This document shows, in pieces, positions 35,881-49,100 of a stretch of DNA of 64,000 nt. Origin of the DNA: Delphinapterus leucas (lineage: Eukaryota > Chordata > Mammalia > Artiodactyla > Monodontidae); assembly GCF_002288925.2 (NCBI RefSeq), contig NW_022097996.1, positions 10,362,451 through 10,426,450 of the forward strand, written 5' to 3'. A program made the position numbers and the translations under genes. A model generated the notes under the pieces. The model worked only from the letters and a program-made list of their open reading frames with translations. It had not been told where the DNA came from and ran no database searches. The number at the start of each line of letters is the position of its first letter. The first letter of the stretch is position 1.

Positions 35881-37089
35881 AAAAAGGACCAAAATTAATG
35901 TCAGTTATTAGGTACTTTAGTAGCACCTCTGATTAAGAATACAGTTACCTGTTGAAGCAGAGAAACAGCCAGTAGAGGGAGAGCTCAGCACATATGTCAT
36001 GAATATAAGGTATGATTTTGCCCAGAGATAAGTAGATCCAACACTAACGATGTTATTCACGCTGATTTTCTTTGTTTTGAACTTTATATTGGTATTTCTA
36101 TGGTTTTCTTATGGATAAGGCAGCCATCTTGCTAAAAGTTCAAAGCAATTTTTAAGACCACATTCTTTTTGACCTTTTTGCTTTCTGAATCCCCACTTTG
36201 GACTAAAAACATACCTACAGTTACCGAGGGTTATCCTAGTAATGACTGACTCTGTCTTTGAGGGTCAAACACTACCTGAAGCTGAAGGTTAAAAACCATA
36301 TTTTTCCCCTGTACTTGATGTGATTTTTTGGGTTGTCAGATATAGCAATGTGGAGTAGGTTCTGCTTTCTTCTCCTGGACAGCGTTTTAAAAATACTTGT
36401 TTTTCTGTTTTGTTTTTTAAATATGGATGTAAAATTTAAGTTCCAGAAAGAGTTATTTAAAACTGTATGACATTTCTACAATCAAACAATCCAATGTTGT
36501 ATGGGTTTCGGTAAATTTCAAGATTGTGTATCAAGAATCAGTTTATCTTCATCATCTCATATTATCCATCTCTCCCAGTTGTCTTGTATTTGGCGGGGGG
36601 AGGGAAATGAGTACTTTGTCTCTCTTGGGACGGGGGCATTTTTCCTCTCTTGCTCATGTAAGTCAGATCCATCTGAATAATTCTCATCCTCAAAGAAAGA
36701 ATGCTGCAGGATGGATCCTGCAATCTATTTGGAAGGGAAAAATGACTAACCTGTAGGGATAGGGCAGAGAAGAAAGAATATAAGAGCCCCAGTTCACATA
36801 CAATTTAAGTTTAAATGAAAGAGGCAAATAGCATGAATCAGTTTCTGAGGGGGGAAGTCATCATAAATAGCCCTCAGATGACAAATTAGTTTCACTTCTG
36901 CTTATTGGTAAATGTGGCTTTGTGACTGTGGCTACAAAGGGCTCTATATCCCGGCTGGTTCCACATACCGAGACCAAGGCAAAGAAGCTGCCACTGTCTT
37001 CTTTTGGGAATCCTGGAGCTGAAGCAGAAAAAGTGACGTCTGGTAAGTTGTTTCTCTTATGCAATTTACGCTGTAACTTATGGTTGCTT

Positions 37090-37500
37090 AAAAAAATAGC
37101 TTTAGATTTATAGAAGAATTGAGACGATAGTACAGTGAGTTCCCATAGAACCCACACCCAGTTTCCCCTCTTATCTTACATTCGTATGATGCATTTATTA
37201 TAATGAATGAACCAACATTTATAATATTATTATTAACTAAAGGCTATCTTTATTCAGATTTTCTTAGCTGTTACCTAATGTCCTTTTTCTGTTTTAGGAT
37301 CCCATCCAAGACACCATATCACATTTAGTTGTCATGTCTCCTTAGGCTCCTCTTGGCTGTGACATTGTTTTTGATGACCTTGACAGTTTTGAGGAGTCCT
37401 GGTCAGACATTTTGTAGGGCTTACCTCCATTGAGAGTTGTCCTTTTTTTCTCAGGATTAGACTGGCGTTATGAGTTTAGGGAGGAAGATTACAGAGTTAA
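37090..37500. mobile_element. L1M fragment
   Basis: AGTGAGTTCCCATAGAACCC, CACCCAGTTTCCCCTCTTAT, TTTTAGGATCCCATCCAAGA and GTCTCCTTAGGCTCCTCTTG, a pattern common to old L1M 3' regions. Confidence 0.7.
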
Positions 37501-38179
37501 AAGTCTCATTAACTTCGGCAAGTTTGAGGAAACAATATGAGAGGATTCAAGTTCATTTCCTTAGAATCTGATAAAGTACGTAATGAAAATGTCTGCTTAT
37601 TTTACTGACCTATTCGCCTGGGGGAGAAGGATGGAGGCGTGTCATCCCAATGCCTTCTCTACTGTATCTGCCTCCCAGGGCTGTGCTTCTGATATTGCAC
37701 ACGTTTGCTGATGCATTAATGATCAAAACAGAACTCTTTTCCTTTGGGGGTTTGAAGGCCCTTGTTTCACTTTTGCCTCTAAGCTAACGTGTTTAAATTG
37801 TTCCTTTGGAATGTACCTAGTCTGGAAGAGCAGTGCAATGTCCAATAAAGTGGCTAGGAAATTTTGCCAACACCAGAGGTATTTAAGATTTAAAAACAGA
37901 AAGGAGATAAATCCTAAACGTCATCAACATTCCATCATTTTATTTAGGATCTCCTCCTTGCCCTTATTTCATTCTTCAGCTACCTCCCTGTGAGAAGGGT
38001 ACAAGACTCTACCAAGTGCATAGAACCTTCAAGGCGACTGGTCAATGGGGACAAGAATGGGGGTGTCAGTTTATCATTAAGGTGGCATCTGTTCCCCCCA
38101 AAATAAATAGACTTTGCCTGGGTAAATATTCGTACTGATTTCGTGTTTAACTGTCTTCACCAAATATTCTGAAAGACAA

Positions 38180-38400
38180 TTACATTTGTACAGATGCATA
38201 AGTGTCTGTAGACCAACTATGCATGCAATGTCACATTTAGTCCCCACGATGAACTCCAGACATAAGTATTTTTAATTCTCATTTTATACTTGGATAAACT
38301 GAGGCTCAGAGAGATTAAGTGATTTGTTCAGTGTTACATTGAAATACCAGAGCAGGATCTCCAAATCCAGGCATTCTAACTCCAAAACCTGAGTACTTCC
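38180..38400 (-). repeat. MIR SINE
   Basis: ACTTGGATAAACTGAGGCTC, AGAGAGATTAAGTGATTTGT and nearby text match MIR in reverse. Confidence 0.8.
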
Positions 38401-38409
38401 CACTACACC

Positions 38410-38690
38410 ACTCCCAGTCTGGAATATAAGCTCTGGGCGTGGGCACACCTTGCCCATTTTCTTCCCTGATGTGTCCCCAACACCTAGAACAGTGCCTGGC
38501 ACACAGTCGACACTCAACAGATATTTATTGAATGAATGAATATAATTCCTGCCATTATTAATGACACGCCTCATTCATTCAACAAATATTTATTCAGTGT
38601 TTACTAAGCACTGAGCACTTCCCACATTTGTTAAAAGTGGGGCATAAACCAATGTTAATGATCAAAATGCCCCTTCAAGGAACTTTGCTA
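38410..38690. repeat. L2 3' ends, one sense and one antisense
   Basis: AGAACAGTGCCTGGCACACA followed by TATTTATTGAATGAATGAAT (sense, to about 38541). Then CATTCAACAAATATTTATTC and TACTAAGCACTGAGCACTTC (antisense, from about 38573). Confidence 0.75.
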
Positions 38691-39184
38691 ATTGAAGCAT
38701 TTAAATTTTTTCCTATCAGTGTTACCTTGGGATGGTGGATAGGGGACAGAAATGAAAGGAAAACAAGAATCATGTCGGGAGGGGTTAATGGGAAGCAAGG
38801 GAAGGTGGGATGAGATTCTGACTAAAGGAGGAGAAGAAACCTGGACGCTTGTCATTCTTAATAAACACATGCAGTTTGCCTCGGACACAGACTGAAGGCA
38901 GTGAAATGTACTACTCGTTCCCCACCTCACCACACACGCACACACCCCGCACACAGTCTGGCTTGTTTTCTTCTGAGGGCATTGAAGAATTTGCAGACAG
39001 TAGCTTCAGCTGGAGCCCCTAAGCACAATTTTTATCAAGTTCCCACTCTCCCTGCTACTCAACAGCCTTCACTCCCCGAATGCCTTCATCATGCATTAGA
39101 GGGAGCCCCTCATTTGTGGGCACTGTTCCCTCATTCTCCTACTCTTAAGCTCCAGAGACTTTGTTTAAATAGTACCACTTAGAG

Positions 39185-39310
39185 GCTGCTTGGTGGAATG
39201 AAGAGAACACGGAACTTGGACTCACTACGTTACCTTGGACAAGTCCCTTCCCCTCTCTGGGCCTCAGTGTCCAAATCTGTAGAAGGGGCTCAAGAGCATT
39301 ATTTAATTCC
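39185..39310 (+). repeat. MIR fragment
   Basis: GAACACGGAACTTGGACTCA, CCTTGGACAAGTCCCTTCCC and TGGGCCTCAGTGTCC match MIR. Confidence 0.75.
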
Positions 39311-39949
39311 ACTACATGAAGCTGTTCTAGTATAGGAGTGACCATTGCATTTGTGTCACCTCTGTTATGTTCTCTTAAGAAAAAAGGCAGTAAGCAAACA
39401 CAAACAGAAGGAAAGGAGAGCAAGAGAAGCAAGAAAAGGTGTCAATAGTCACAATTATTTGACAGGAAACTGGTTCTGTGCAACCTTCCCACATTTAGAT
39501 AAATATGCAGAGAGTCTCATTTAAAAGATGCTATTCTTAGGCTCAGTGCACACGAATGTAAATAAGTACTAAGAGAAAAACTTAACTGTTAACCACACAG
39601 TTGAAATACAAGTGAAATAAACCACACATAAAAAGCTTGCCCGTGTGAGCAATACATTTGTACGTTTTCAACTGCTCCTCTACAGAAACAAATTTTCACA
39701 AAATATACCATCGTTGCTACCTCTCTTTGGTGGAAAGTGGAGCCCAACATAATTTGAGGAAGGACTATGGGTCTTTTGCTCTTCAAAGCAAAATGAACCT
39801 GAAATGACCATAATCTCAGCTGTGCTGCTTTTGATGACACAGGAGCCCTAGTTATTGGTAACAGTCTTGGTTTCCATGGCAAGTGACGTTTCAAAATAAG
39901 AACTTAATCCTTTTGGCTCCCAACTAAATCAGAGAACATTCGCACCTTA

Positions 39950-40100
39950 AGGACTAGTTCAATTTATAGATGGGAAAGCTAAGGCCCAGAGTGGTACAAT
40001 GATGGGTCTCAAGTCCTATGGCTCCTCTGATTTTGGCAAAGCCAGAACTGGAAACTGCCACACCTGATTTCAAGCTTAATGCCCTTCCCACCATATCATT
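39950..40100 (-). repeat. MIR fragment
   Basis: TTTATAGATGGGAAAGCTAA and GGCCCAGAGTGGTAC in MIR-antisense order. Confidence 0.6.
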
Positions 40101-43094
40101 TAGTTTAACTCAATGGCTATATACTGAGGGGCTATACCACACTATCTCCTATTAATTGATATGTTTGTCTATAGGTTTTCCTCTGTAAGTGCTTGGCATT
40201 TATTTCATTCTGCCTCTTCAGCCTTTTAGTAAACGATCCCTTTCCATTTTCCGGTGTCTTCGTTTATCAATCTAATGGGCCCTTTCTGCCAGTGTTGGAA
40301 CATTGGCAGAAGGAATAAATGAAGCAGAATTCACCACAACCACAACTCAAATAATTTCCAGTTTCCCCAAATTTCAGTTAGGGGTCACACATTACTCCTA
40401 TACTGGTACCATAGATGCTTTATAGTGGGAGGCTCATGGTTTGGTGTGCATTGCAAGCAGCTAAACCCAATCTAACCCCAGACAGTTACATGCCAATAAC
40501 CCTTGCTGGCCACTGTGCACTGTTGATTTAATCAGTAAAGTCCTGTGACCCTGGGGAGCCCAAAACTGCCCATATTCTAGAATTTGGCGAACACGTCTGC
40601 TTGTACTCCAAGCCCTCTTCCGTCTTGGATTGAAGGGCCTTAATCTCAGTGTTCAAATGGTGGTAACACTTAGCAACTTGTTAGTTCTCTGGGGCTTCAT
40701 CCGGCTTCTCTAACTGTTCCTGGCATTTGACTAGCAGAATAAGCTGTCCTGAAGGCCTACAGTGGATCTGTCCCCTGGGAGGACCACACATGTTGTTTTG
40801 TTTCCAGTGCCCACTGTGATATGATGCCTAACATTTTGTGTGACTATGGCTCATGGAGCTGCTGTCTTCAGAAAACAACAGATCTCTTTCTGAGGGGCAA
40901 TTCCCAGTTCCTCATCTAAAGTTATTGATGACATTACCATATTTTTTCCTCCTAACTCGCCTAGGTTTTGATGCGGTTTAGCATTTCTAACTCAGCATTT
41001 CCAATCAGGAAACTCTCATGAATTTTAGTGACCTCGTAGAGCCCTCCCACCACCAGCTTTACTGGTGACCATTTCAAGCAAGAACACAGCATCTTGGGAT
41101 TTAAAGAAGCCTTAAAATCCATCTAGTCCAATGCTATTATTAGGTTGCTGTACCAGTAAAGGTTTAGACACCTCTGGGGCAGAAAATTTGTTACATTCCA
41201 TTTTGGACAACTCTGACTACCAGAGAATGTTCAGCAAAAATATGCTTTCTCATACTTTACACCTAGTGGATCTAGTTCTCCCTGCTTGGGACCACTGGAA
41301 ACATGCATCGTCCATCTTTTATATGCAGCTCTAAGGTCAAGTATTTGAAGACCACTACGAAGTCCTCTCCCTGTCTTCTGCCTTAGCCTGTGTCTTCCCT
41401 TCCTCAAGCCGAGCATTCTCAGTTCCTATGGAGCAGTCCTATCAAAATGAATTTGATTTTAAAACATCCTTTGGTATAGAATCTCATCAAAAGCTTCCCA
41501 CCACGATTTCCTTCATTCAGTCATTCAGCATTAACGTCAGTCATTGCACTTCATGATAGAAATGCAGCATTGAAATCAATGCACTATGACCTGAAATAGC
41601 TCACGGTTCAGTAAAGAGGAAGAGACATAAAGGAAGCATAGCAAGCATCATAGCACAGATGTCCTTGGAGCAGTGGTGACACAAGAAGGGAATGAATGGG
41701 AATCAGGACACAGTTGCACAGAGGAAATACTCAAACAAGATCTTGAAGAAAGAGTAGGAATTCACCAGGAAGAAGAGGGGAAGGGTACCCTACACAGAAG
41801 CACGTTTCTTCTTGGATTCCCTGCCTCGGAGGACCGCAAGGAGTTTGGGGTGGTCTGAGAGGGAGGCTCAAGATGAAGAACGGAGATATGAGGAGCTCTA
41901 GTGAAGGCTCAGGACCTTGTACATAGTACGGTTCACCCCACATTCAACAAAAACCCATCAAGTACAGAAACCATTTGTTTGGTTTGATACCCATGATGCA
42001 AACTAAGAATAAGAGGCTCTTTCGACTGATGAGTGGTGATTTTTGTTTGGGGGTAATATGTAAACGAGGCGCCGTCTCCACAACTAACGGCCTGTGGGTC
42101 TAGTCGGGGTTGACAGGTCAGGTGGGCTTTTGCATATTTCAGAAGGGCTGGTGACTCTCTGCTTTTGAATTACGCGGCTGAGTGATCCAAATAGCAACAT
42201 CAGAAGTGGAGAAGAAGCACAGATGCCCCCCAACTTGTGTCCCTCAGATTCTCCTCAATGTGTGGGGACAAAGAAACGCCAGGGGAGCAGGGCCCACTGT
42301 TCTGAGCCTTTACGGACCCACTTCTCCCTCTGTGCCCAAGCCTGTGTGTCCGGGACTAGAGACAGGTTGGATCTGGCCCTTCTTTTGGAGCACTTCTCCT
42401 TCTCTCCACCCACCCTGCCACCCGCAGATGCCCCATGAGGTGGAGCTTCTCGTAGCCCCCAGTAGGGGTGTCTTCCTGATTGAAGTGTTGGGTGGGCTGG
42501 TGAGGAAGATCCAGAGACCCTAGTTGTTGCACCTCTCCTCCCCCACTCAGGGCAACTCCAGGGGGCCCCAGGAGTATCAAATATTCCATCCAGCTCCCAG
42601 ACACTTGCTGAGACCTCCTGGGACTCGACATCACTGGCAAAGGAGTTCAAGGGTTACCTGATGGGGGCGCCGATGTCTCCCAAAGCAGCAAAGCTATATA
42701 ACTTCACCTTCAAGGGTCTGGTCACTAGAGGTTTATTCTCTTTTCAGAGTGAGTTGCCTTAAAGATCTCAGTCTTTTCAGTTTAAAGTTCTACGGATACA
42801 ACTACTGTTGAAAACCAATACTCAAACATGGATTTTTGTCATATTTAAACCAATGTGTAGTGAATTCGCTGTTGTGATGGATTTGAAAATAAATTAGAAT
42901 GGCCACCGCCCTTTAGAAGCTTGGAATCTACCTGGGGAGACAAAGTGTAAGCAAAATTACATGTTATTTTTGGTTTTTTCTTTGTATTTACAATTTCTGC
43001 AGTCTACCCCTCCCACCTCCACCCTTGTACTTTGCGTGCATGTTTTTTCAGGCTGACGCTCTAAGTGGACAAAAGCAGGTGATACACACAGGAA

Positions 43095-43137
43095 ATGGCA
43101 GAAACTGAAGATTGTGTGGGTCAGGAGCCACATCCAG
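43095..43137 (+). CDS. NUGGC: NUGGC coding exon 1 (start codon)
   Basis: ATG at 43095 in context GGAAATGG, encoding MAETEDCVGQEPHP plus one base, donor GTAACA. The peptide matches the NUGGC N-terminus. A pyrimidine-rich acceptor (TGTTTTTTCAG) ends at 43051, so the exon may start at 43052 with 43 nt of 5' UTR, implying at least one upstream non-coding exon. That upstream exon is not identified. Confidence 0.85.
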
Positions 43138-46100
43138 GTAACATCCCTACAATATCACCTGATGAAATGAATGGGGACTATTTACCATTATATAATCAAG
43201 GGCAAACGTATTGAGACTGTATTGAACTACGGTCATTGTTCCTTGCTCTTTATTCAGAAGCTGCTTTCTCACGACACATTTTTAACAGTGAATGGACATC
43301 AATTATTTCAGTAACAACTAAAATACCCCATTCATAGTACAGTGGGTTGTCTGACCAGCAGTTACATTTGTGATCCCCCCTCCTTTAAAAGAAGGTTCCA
43401 GGAAACCATCTTGGGTTTTCTGGGGGTAGCCCTCTCAGAACGGGCAAGGTGAGCCCCTGGAATCACTGCAGGTGCTTTCCTTAGAAGGAGAGTTGTAGGG
43501 TGAACAACACTGGAGTCTGTGAGGGTGGCCCCCCTTCCTAGAAGGCTGGGTGTAGGGCCCCCGGAGACAAGGAGGGAACCTTCCCTCGGAAGATGCAGGG
43601 GAGTAACCCCTATGTGCAGAAAGCAGGGTGTATCACATCCTTCGTGTTTTGAGAATTGAAGAGGAAAAATTGCTTCACTCCTGGGGATGAACTCCTTTAA
43701 GGGCAAGGGATCAGTGTTTCTGGGTCAGTGGGGTAGTGCTAGCATCTGAGACGTGGCTGGGCATGAAAACTGAAGGAACTGCAACTCTGGGGACCCCTTG
43801 GTTGAGGTTAGCCCTGAAGGCGTGGGGCGTTCTGCTGGGAAGATCTGCGGCAGGTGCTGGCAACGGTCTGGATCAACACAGAGCCTGTATTGAGAGCAGT
43901 TGTCAAAAGCGACACCTTGTGGCAACAAGAAGCAACAGCAGCAGAGACTAAGGTAGACTTCTTTGGATTGCTCCTACTCACCCCTCTGCCCTTCTTCGAA
44001 TAAATCAGTGTAAAATGCTGGAAAAGGCGAGGGAGTGCTTGAGCAACTACAGGGACGAATGAATGTGGCCAGTTCACACCAATTCACTCCGGTTACAGTT
44101 TAATGTAAAACCACTACCCTTAAGTGGTTTAAATCCCAGATGAAGTACTTTTTCCTTTCCATGTGGTTTTTCATTTTAGAAATTGAAGGAAAAGTTTAAA
44201 ACCTTGCTGTTTTATCTGACTTCTCAGCGTTTGCTTTAGTTGAGAAATAAGCTTCCAAACTTTGATCAGATTAATTGCCAGTCTTTACAAAATTGAAATA
44301 AAGGCCAGGATACATGGGCTGTACTGAGACTCTTTGGTACATGTGGCTAAGATACTGTGCAAACGTTGTTTACACAAGAGAGTTCCCGAGTTACAGAGTC
44401 AAGATCAAGGCCCTCCATCCTTTTACTTTCTTTCCACAGGCAGGGTGGAAACACACTGGAATTCCAAGACACTGTTTATAACATGTACTAAATTGTTCTT
44501 CAGCTGGCCGCTGGCCACTGGCCGCTGGCCTAGGGGCCCAAGTTGCATGTTGTTTTTTTTTTTTTTAATGGTTAAAAATTATTTGCTTTATTTTGTTAAA
44601 ACTTATTGGCAGATTTTCTAGAATTTCACTTGATAGCTTCAGTCATGACATATTTATAACTCTAAATGTTTTTCTTTTCCACACTCTGAGATCATGGATA
44701 AAATAGAAGAATAAGTTACAGACATCTTCCACAATATTAAACCATAATGTATAATAATTTAAAGTATTAAGACTGTAATTGTGTGTCAAAAAACATTGGA
44801 CTTGGAGTTTACATCCTTGGCTTTTTGTTCTTGCTGTGTCATTTGCTAGCTCTGTGCCCGTTATAACAAGTCACTTGATCTCTCTGGAACTCTACATCTC
44901 AATTCATACATATTTTACATTGTTTTCCAATGTAAAATCCTGTGATTCTGTCACCCCCCCTACTATCAATATCTAGGTTCAAAAGTTTAACCTACAGTGT
45001 ATTCCCTTACTTAAGCTAAATTATTAAAGTTAGCTATTGATATTTGCATATTATAATCAAATAATCTGGGGACTTTGGAAAACCTTATCTGGCTCCACTT
45101 TTTTTTTAACTTTTTATTTTATATTGGAGTATAGTTGATTAACAATGTTGTGTTAGTTTCAGGGGTACAGCACAGTGATTCAGTTATACAGATACATGTA
45201 TCTATTCTTTTTCAAATTCTTTTTTCCCATTTAGGTTGTTACGTAAGATTGAGCAGAGTTCCCTGTGCTATACAGTAGGTCCCTGTTGGTTGTCCATTTT
45301 AAATACAGCAGTGGGTACATGTCCATCCCAAACTCCCTAACTAGTGGCATGTTCTTCTTTCTTCTTTGCCCATTCCACTCCGGCATAGCCACTGAGCCAG
45401 CAACCCCTTGGTTGTTTCTAAGGCAGTCCTTAGACTGAGCCAGGATAACTACTTTGAGTGGAGCTCACTCGTAAAGTTAGAATGTCTGAGAGAGAGGGTC
45501 TAAGGACAAGTTCTCTCAACTCCCTGTCACTGTGTGAGCATGAGGGCGCGGAGATTCGGGCTTTGGCAGACAGCTCAGGCTGTGCTGCAGTACTCTGTGG
45601 GGTGTGAACTGGCTCCAGAACACAGCAGAATCTGTGCTGGAAGATGCGAGGCCGAGGCCGCCTGAGTTATCTGGGAGACCCGCGTCCGCAGGCCAGTGGC
45701 AGAGGCTGGGCCTTCTGCTCAGGCTGCCACCCTGGGTCCCTGAGCGAAACTCCCTCTCTGTGGTTCTTGAAGGAGTATGAACCCTGTGTCATGTTCGGTT
45801 TGGAGGCCTCACGCCCTTTTATGAGCTTAGAGAGTATGACTCTTGGGGTCACCTGTTTTTCCAGGTCACCTCATGGTCGTTTCCTAAGGCCCACGCCAGC
45901 CCCAGGGGCACTGGGTTAGAACCATTTCCAACAATCTTGACTCCAAAGACCCCACCTACTGCCCCTTTCTAATCAGGTGAATCCTGCCAGGGGAGTGTTT
46001 TCTAAAACTCACCCAAACACACAGTTTTGGTTACACCCTTTCCTGAGGTTTATGGACCCTTCCAGTTCTTCACTTCATAACTGATGGAAGCCACTAAAGT

Positions 46101-49100
46101 GAATAAAGCTCTGCAGAACTACAAAGATTTGCTTCTTGGCAATTTTTTTTTTCTCACCCATGTAAGGAAGTGGCTGCTAATGTCTTTCAGTGAGGAAGTG
46201 GGAGGAAAGCCCCCCAATTTAACCTCTGAAGGATGTCCACTGGGAGGGCACCCTCCAAAACGCTTGTATTACTTATATGGATATTTTTGTCAGCTGACTC
46301 ATTTTACAGATGAAGAAACTGAGGCTCCGGGAGAAGAAGAGATTTGCCGTGGTCACGTGGCCTGTTCTTTCCTCTGATTCTGCTCCCAATCAATTTCCCT
46401 GTTTGAAAAGATCTCCTAGGGGCCTTTCTCCACCCCCACGCTGAGCCATCTTGGGCTTCTCTTTACACCCTTGGCACTTGGTGAAGAATATCGAGCCATT
46501 TTGTCTTCTCAGGATTCCCAAACAGGAACTTTTTATGTCGTTTCAACTTATTTTCTGGGGGAGATATGTTGGACTCTGCGTTTTGGAACTAGATGCAGAG
46601 TCCTGGGACTCTGGGAATTAGGAATGGCCCAACAGGGCTGCTTCTGAAATGAGCTCCCGGACATCCAGGGCTGGCAGGGGTCCTCCTAGACTCTTTGGGT
46701 TTGTGTATCGATAGAGGTCAGGCAAACACAGTGACCCCTGAACAACGCAGGGGTTAGAGCGCACCCTGCTTCGAAGTCAAAAATCTGCATATAGTTTAAA
46801 GGTCAGCCGTATACTATGCCCCCAAGACCTATAGTTTTATATAAGCTCTGTTTATCTCTAGTTGATGATGATTTCTTTAAAGAACCAATGAAAAAAAGAA
46901 GACGGTCAGATCGAGACCAGCGGTTCCGAGCGTTTCCCTCTGTGGAACAAAGCACCCTTAAGGAATGTGAGTGTCACGAAAGGGCTCTGCCACTTGTTTT
47001 AATGTGGCTCTGTTCTTTTCCAAATGTGTTAACAGGCTCAGAGGAAGAGAAGGTTACATTGAGAAGCAGGATGGGACATCTCCGAATGATCCCGATCCAA
47101 AAAAGGAGGCCTCCTAGTCTCTGCAGAGATAATGTAATATGACAGTTTATCTCTCAGAATCTGGATAGGAGGCTTGTTACAAAAATAATCTCTTCTTGGT
47201 TAGAACTGTGAATGAAAAATGGTTGTTTTGGTTCTTTCATGGGTATTTATATGATGTCCTTGCATTTTTTTTTTTCTTTTTATGACCACAGGAGAGAAGA
47301 ATCTAGAAGGGCTACAGCCCATGGTGAAGCCTATGTGACTTCTGTTACACTGAGCCTCAGAGCAGGCTGGCTTCATGCGATGCCCTCATTATCAATGATT
47401 GCTGTCCCACAAGCTATTATCTCTTATGTCAGATAACTTGTTCTCTTGTTTAATTGGCTTTTCATTTCTTTTTCTTTTTTTTTTTTTACTTTCTCTGTAA
47501 TATTGAGCAGATTCCTCTTGTGGAGACCAAGTACTTGATCCCTGCCAGGTACGTCCCGGCTAATACATCTCTGTTGATTCCAGATGAAAAACTGGAGTCA
47601 CGGACGAGAAGGGTTTTGAGCAACACTTACCAGAAACTCATTCAGTCTGTGTTCCTGGATGACAGCATCCCTAATGGTGTCAAGTACCTCATGTGAGTCT
47701 GACATCAGCTACCATCAGATCTTACTTGGATGTCTTTCCTTAGGCGGTGGTAGGTGCTTTTCTCCAACAATGAAAGGGAATTTTCAATTAAAAACAGAGC
47801 AAAGAAAGCCAACAAGTTCTGTAGCTACGGGCCATTATTGTTATTTCCGATAGTTACCATTCATTGAGCTGTCACTGCTGCTAGGTGACCTGCTAGATAC
47901 TTTATATATATCAAATTTCGTTTAAGTGTCCCAATACCCCTATAAAGTAGGAGCCATTATTATCACCCCCATTTTGCAGAAACGGAGGCTCTGAGAGGCC
48001 AAGACATTGACCAAGGTCACACGGTTGGTAAGTGAAAGGGCCTGGAATCCAGCCCAGGCTGTGGGACTCTGAGCCTGTGCCCTCAATGGCCTGTGCCCAG
48101 CTCACTAGAAGGACTTGAGTGGTGTCAAGGCCGCATCTCCCACCCAGTAAGACTCTTCATGTTGCTCCTAATAACACTTCACCTCTGCATAAACTTTATT
48201 TCTAAGATCAAGACCATGTCATTTCCATGGAACACAAATAAGGAGACCTCATATCTATATAGACATTGTAGAGTTTGTGTAGAATTATCATTACCAAGTA
48301 TTTGTGCATAATCTCGTTTGATCCTCATGACAACTCTGTATAGTAAACAGGGATGAATATTCCCCTTTGACCAGGGAGAGAACAGAGATTCAGAAAGATG
48401 CGGTGACTTGCCCAGGATTAGAACTCAGTTGTTTTTTGTTTTTGTTTTTGTTTTTGGTACACGGGCCTCTCACGGTTGTGGCCTCTCCCGTTGCGGAGCA
48501 CAGGCTCAGGACGCGCAGGCCCAGCGGCCACGGCTCACGGGCCCAGCCGCTCTGCGGCACGTGGGATCCTCCCGGACCGGGGCACGAACCCACATCCCCT
48601 GCATCGGCAGGCGGACTCCCAACCACTGTGCCACCAGGGAAGTCCCTAGAACTCAGCTGTTTTGTGTTCTGTTCTGATGATCTCCCCACTATGCTTCGAT
48701 AACCGTGACAATGAGCATTTTTAAATCGATCTAGAAATAGGCTTCTTGCCTTGATTGAAAAACCATCACTGGACCCAATCTACATCGGATTCTTTGGAAG
48801 CACTGGGGCTGGGAAGAGCTCCCTGATCAATGCCATCATCCAGCAAGCCATGTTTCTGCCAGTGTCTGGAGAAAGTATATGTACATCATGTATTGTTCAA
48901 GTGAGTTCAGGCTGCTGCGAGCAGTATGAAGCCAAAATCCACCTACTCTCCAACCAGGTAAGTGTTGCCTCCCTCCCTCCCTCCCTGTCATCCTCCCTCT
49001 CTCCCTCCTTTCCTTCCTCCTTCCTTCTCTTTCATCCTTCTTCCTTTTCTTTCCTTCCCGCCCCCTCTCAGAGACTAACATTATGTTCCTTGTAAATATA

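Larger units (their letters stand above)
32496..43051. other. ELP3-NUGGC intergenic region
   Basis: Contains the ELP3 promoter at its left end, an L2 plus-strand piece (about 33480-33770), a long antisense L2 with an inserted MER5A (about 33850-35310), a CHR SINE (35603-35880), an L1M fragment (about 37090-37500), MIR and L2 pieces near 38180-38690, 39185 and 39950. The part 40110-42990 shows no repeat or gene I can name. NUGGC 5' non-coding exon(s) and promoter must lie here but are not identified with confidence. Confidence 0.7.
43138..46861 (+). other. NUGGC: NUGGC intron 1
   Basis: 3724 nt. MIR near 44790-44910, antisense L1 3' end at about 45102-45345, MIR near 46240-46370 and a MER2 remnant at 46729-46815. 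A small GC-rich tandem (units of CTGGCC around 44504-44530) is present. The rest appears unique. Confidence 0.8.

Noticed and set aside
42255..42650. 131-codon minus-strand ORF
   Set aside because: Competing frames of similar size lie on both strands and no splice or similarity evidence favours one.
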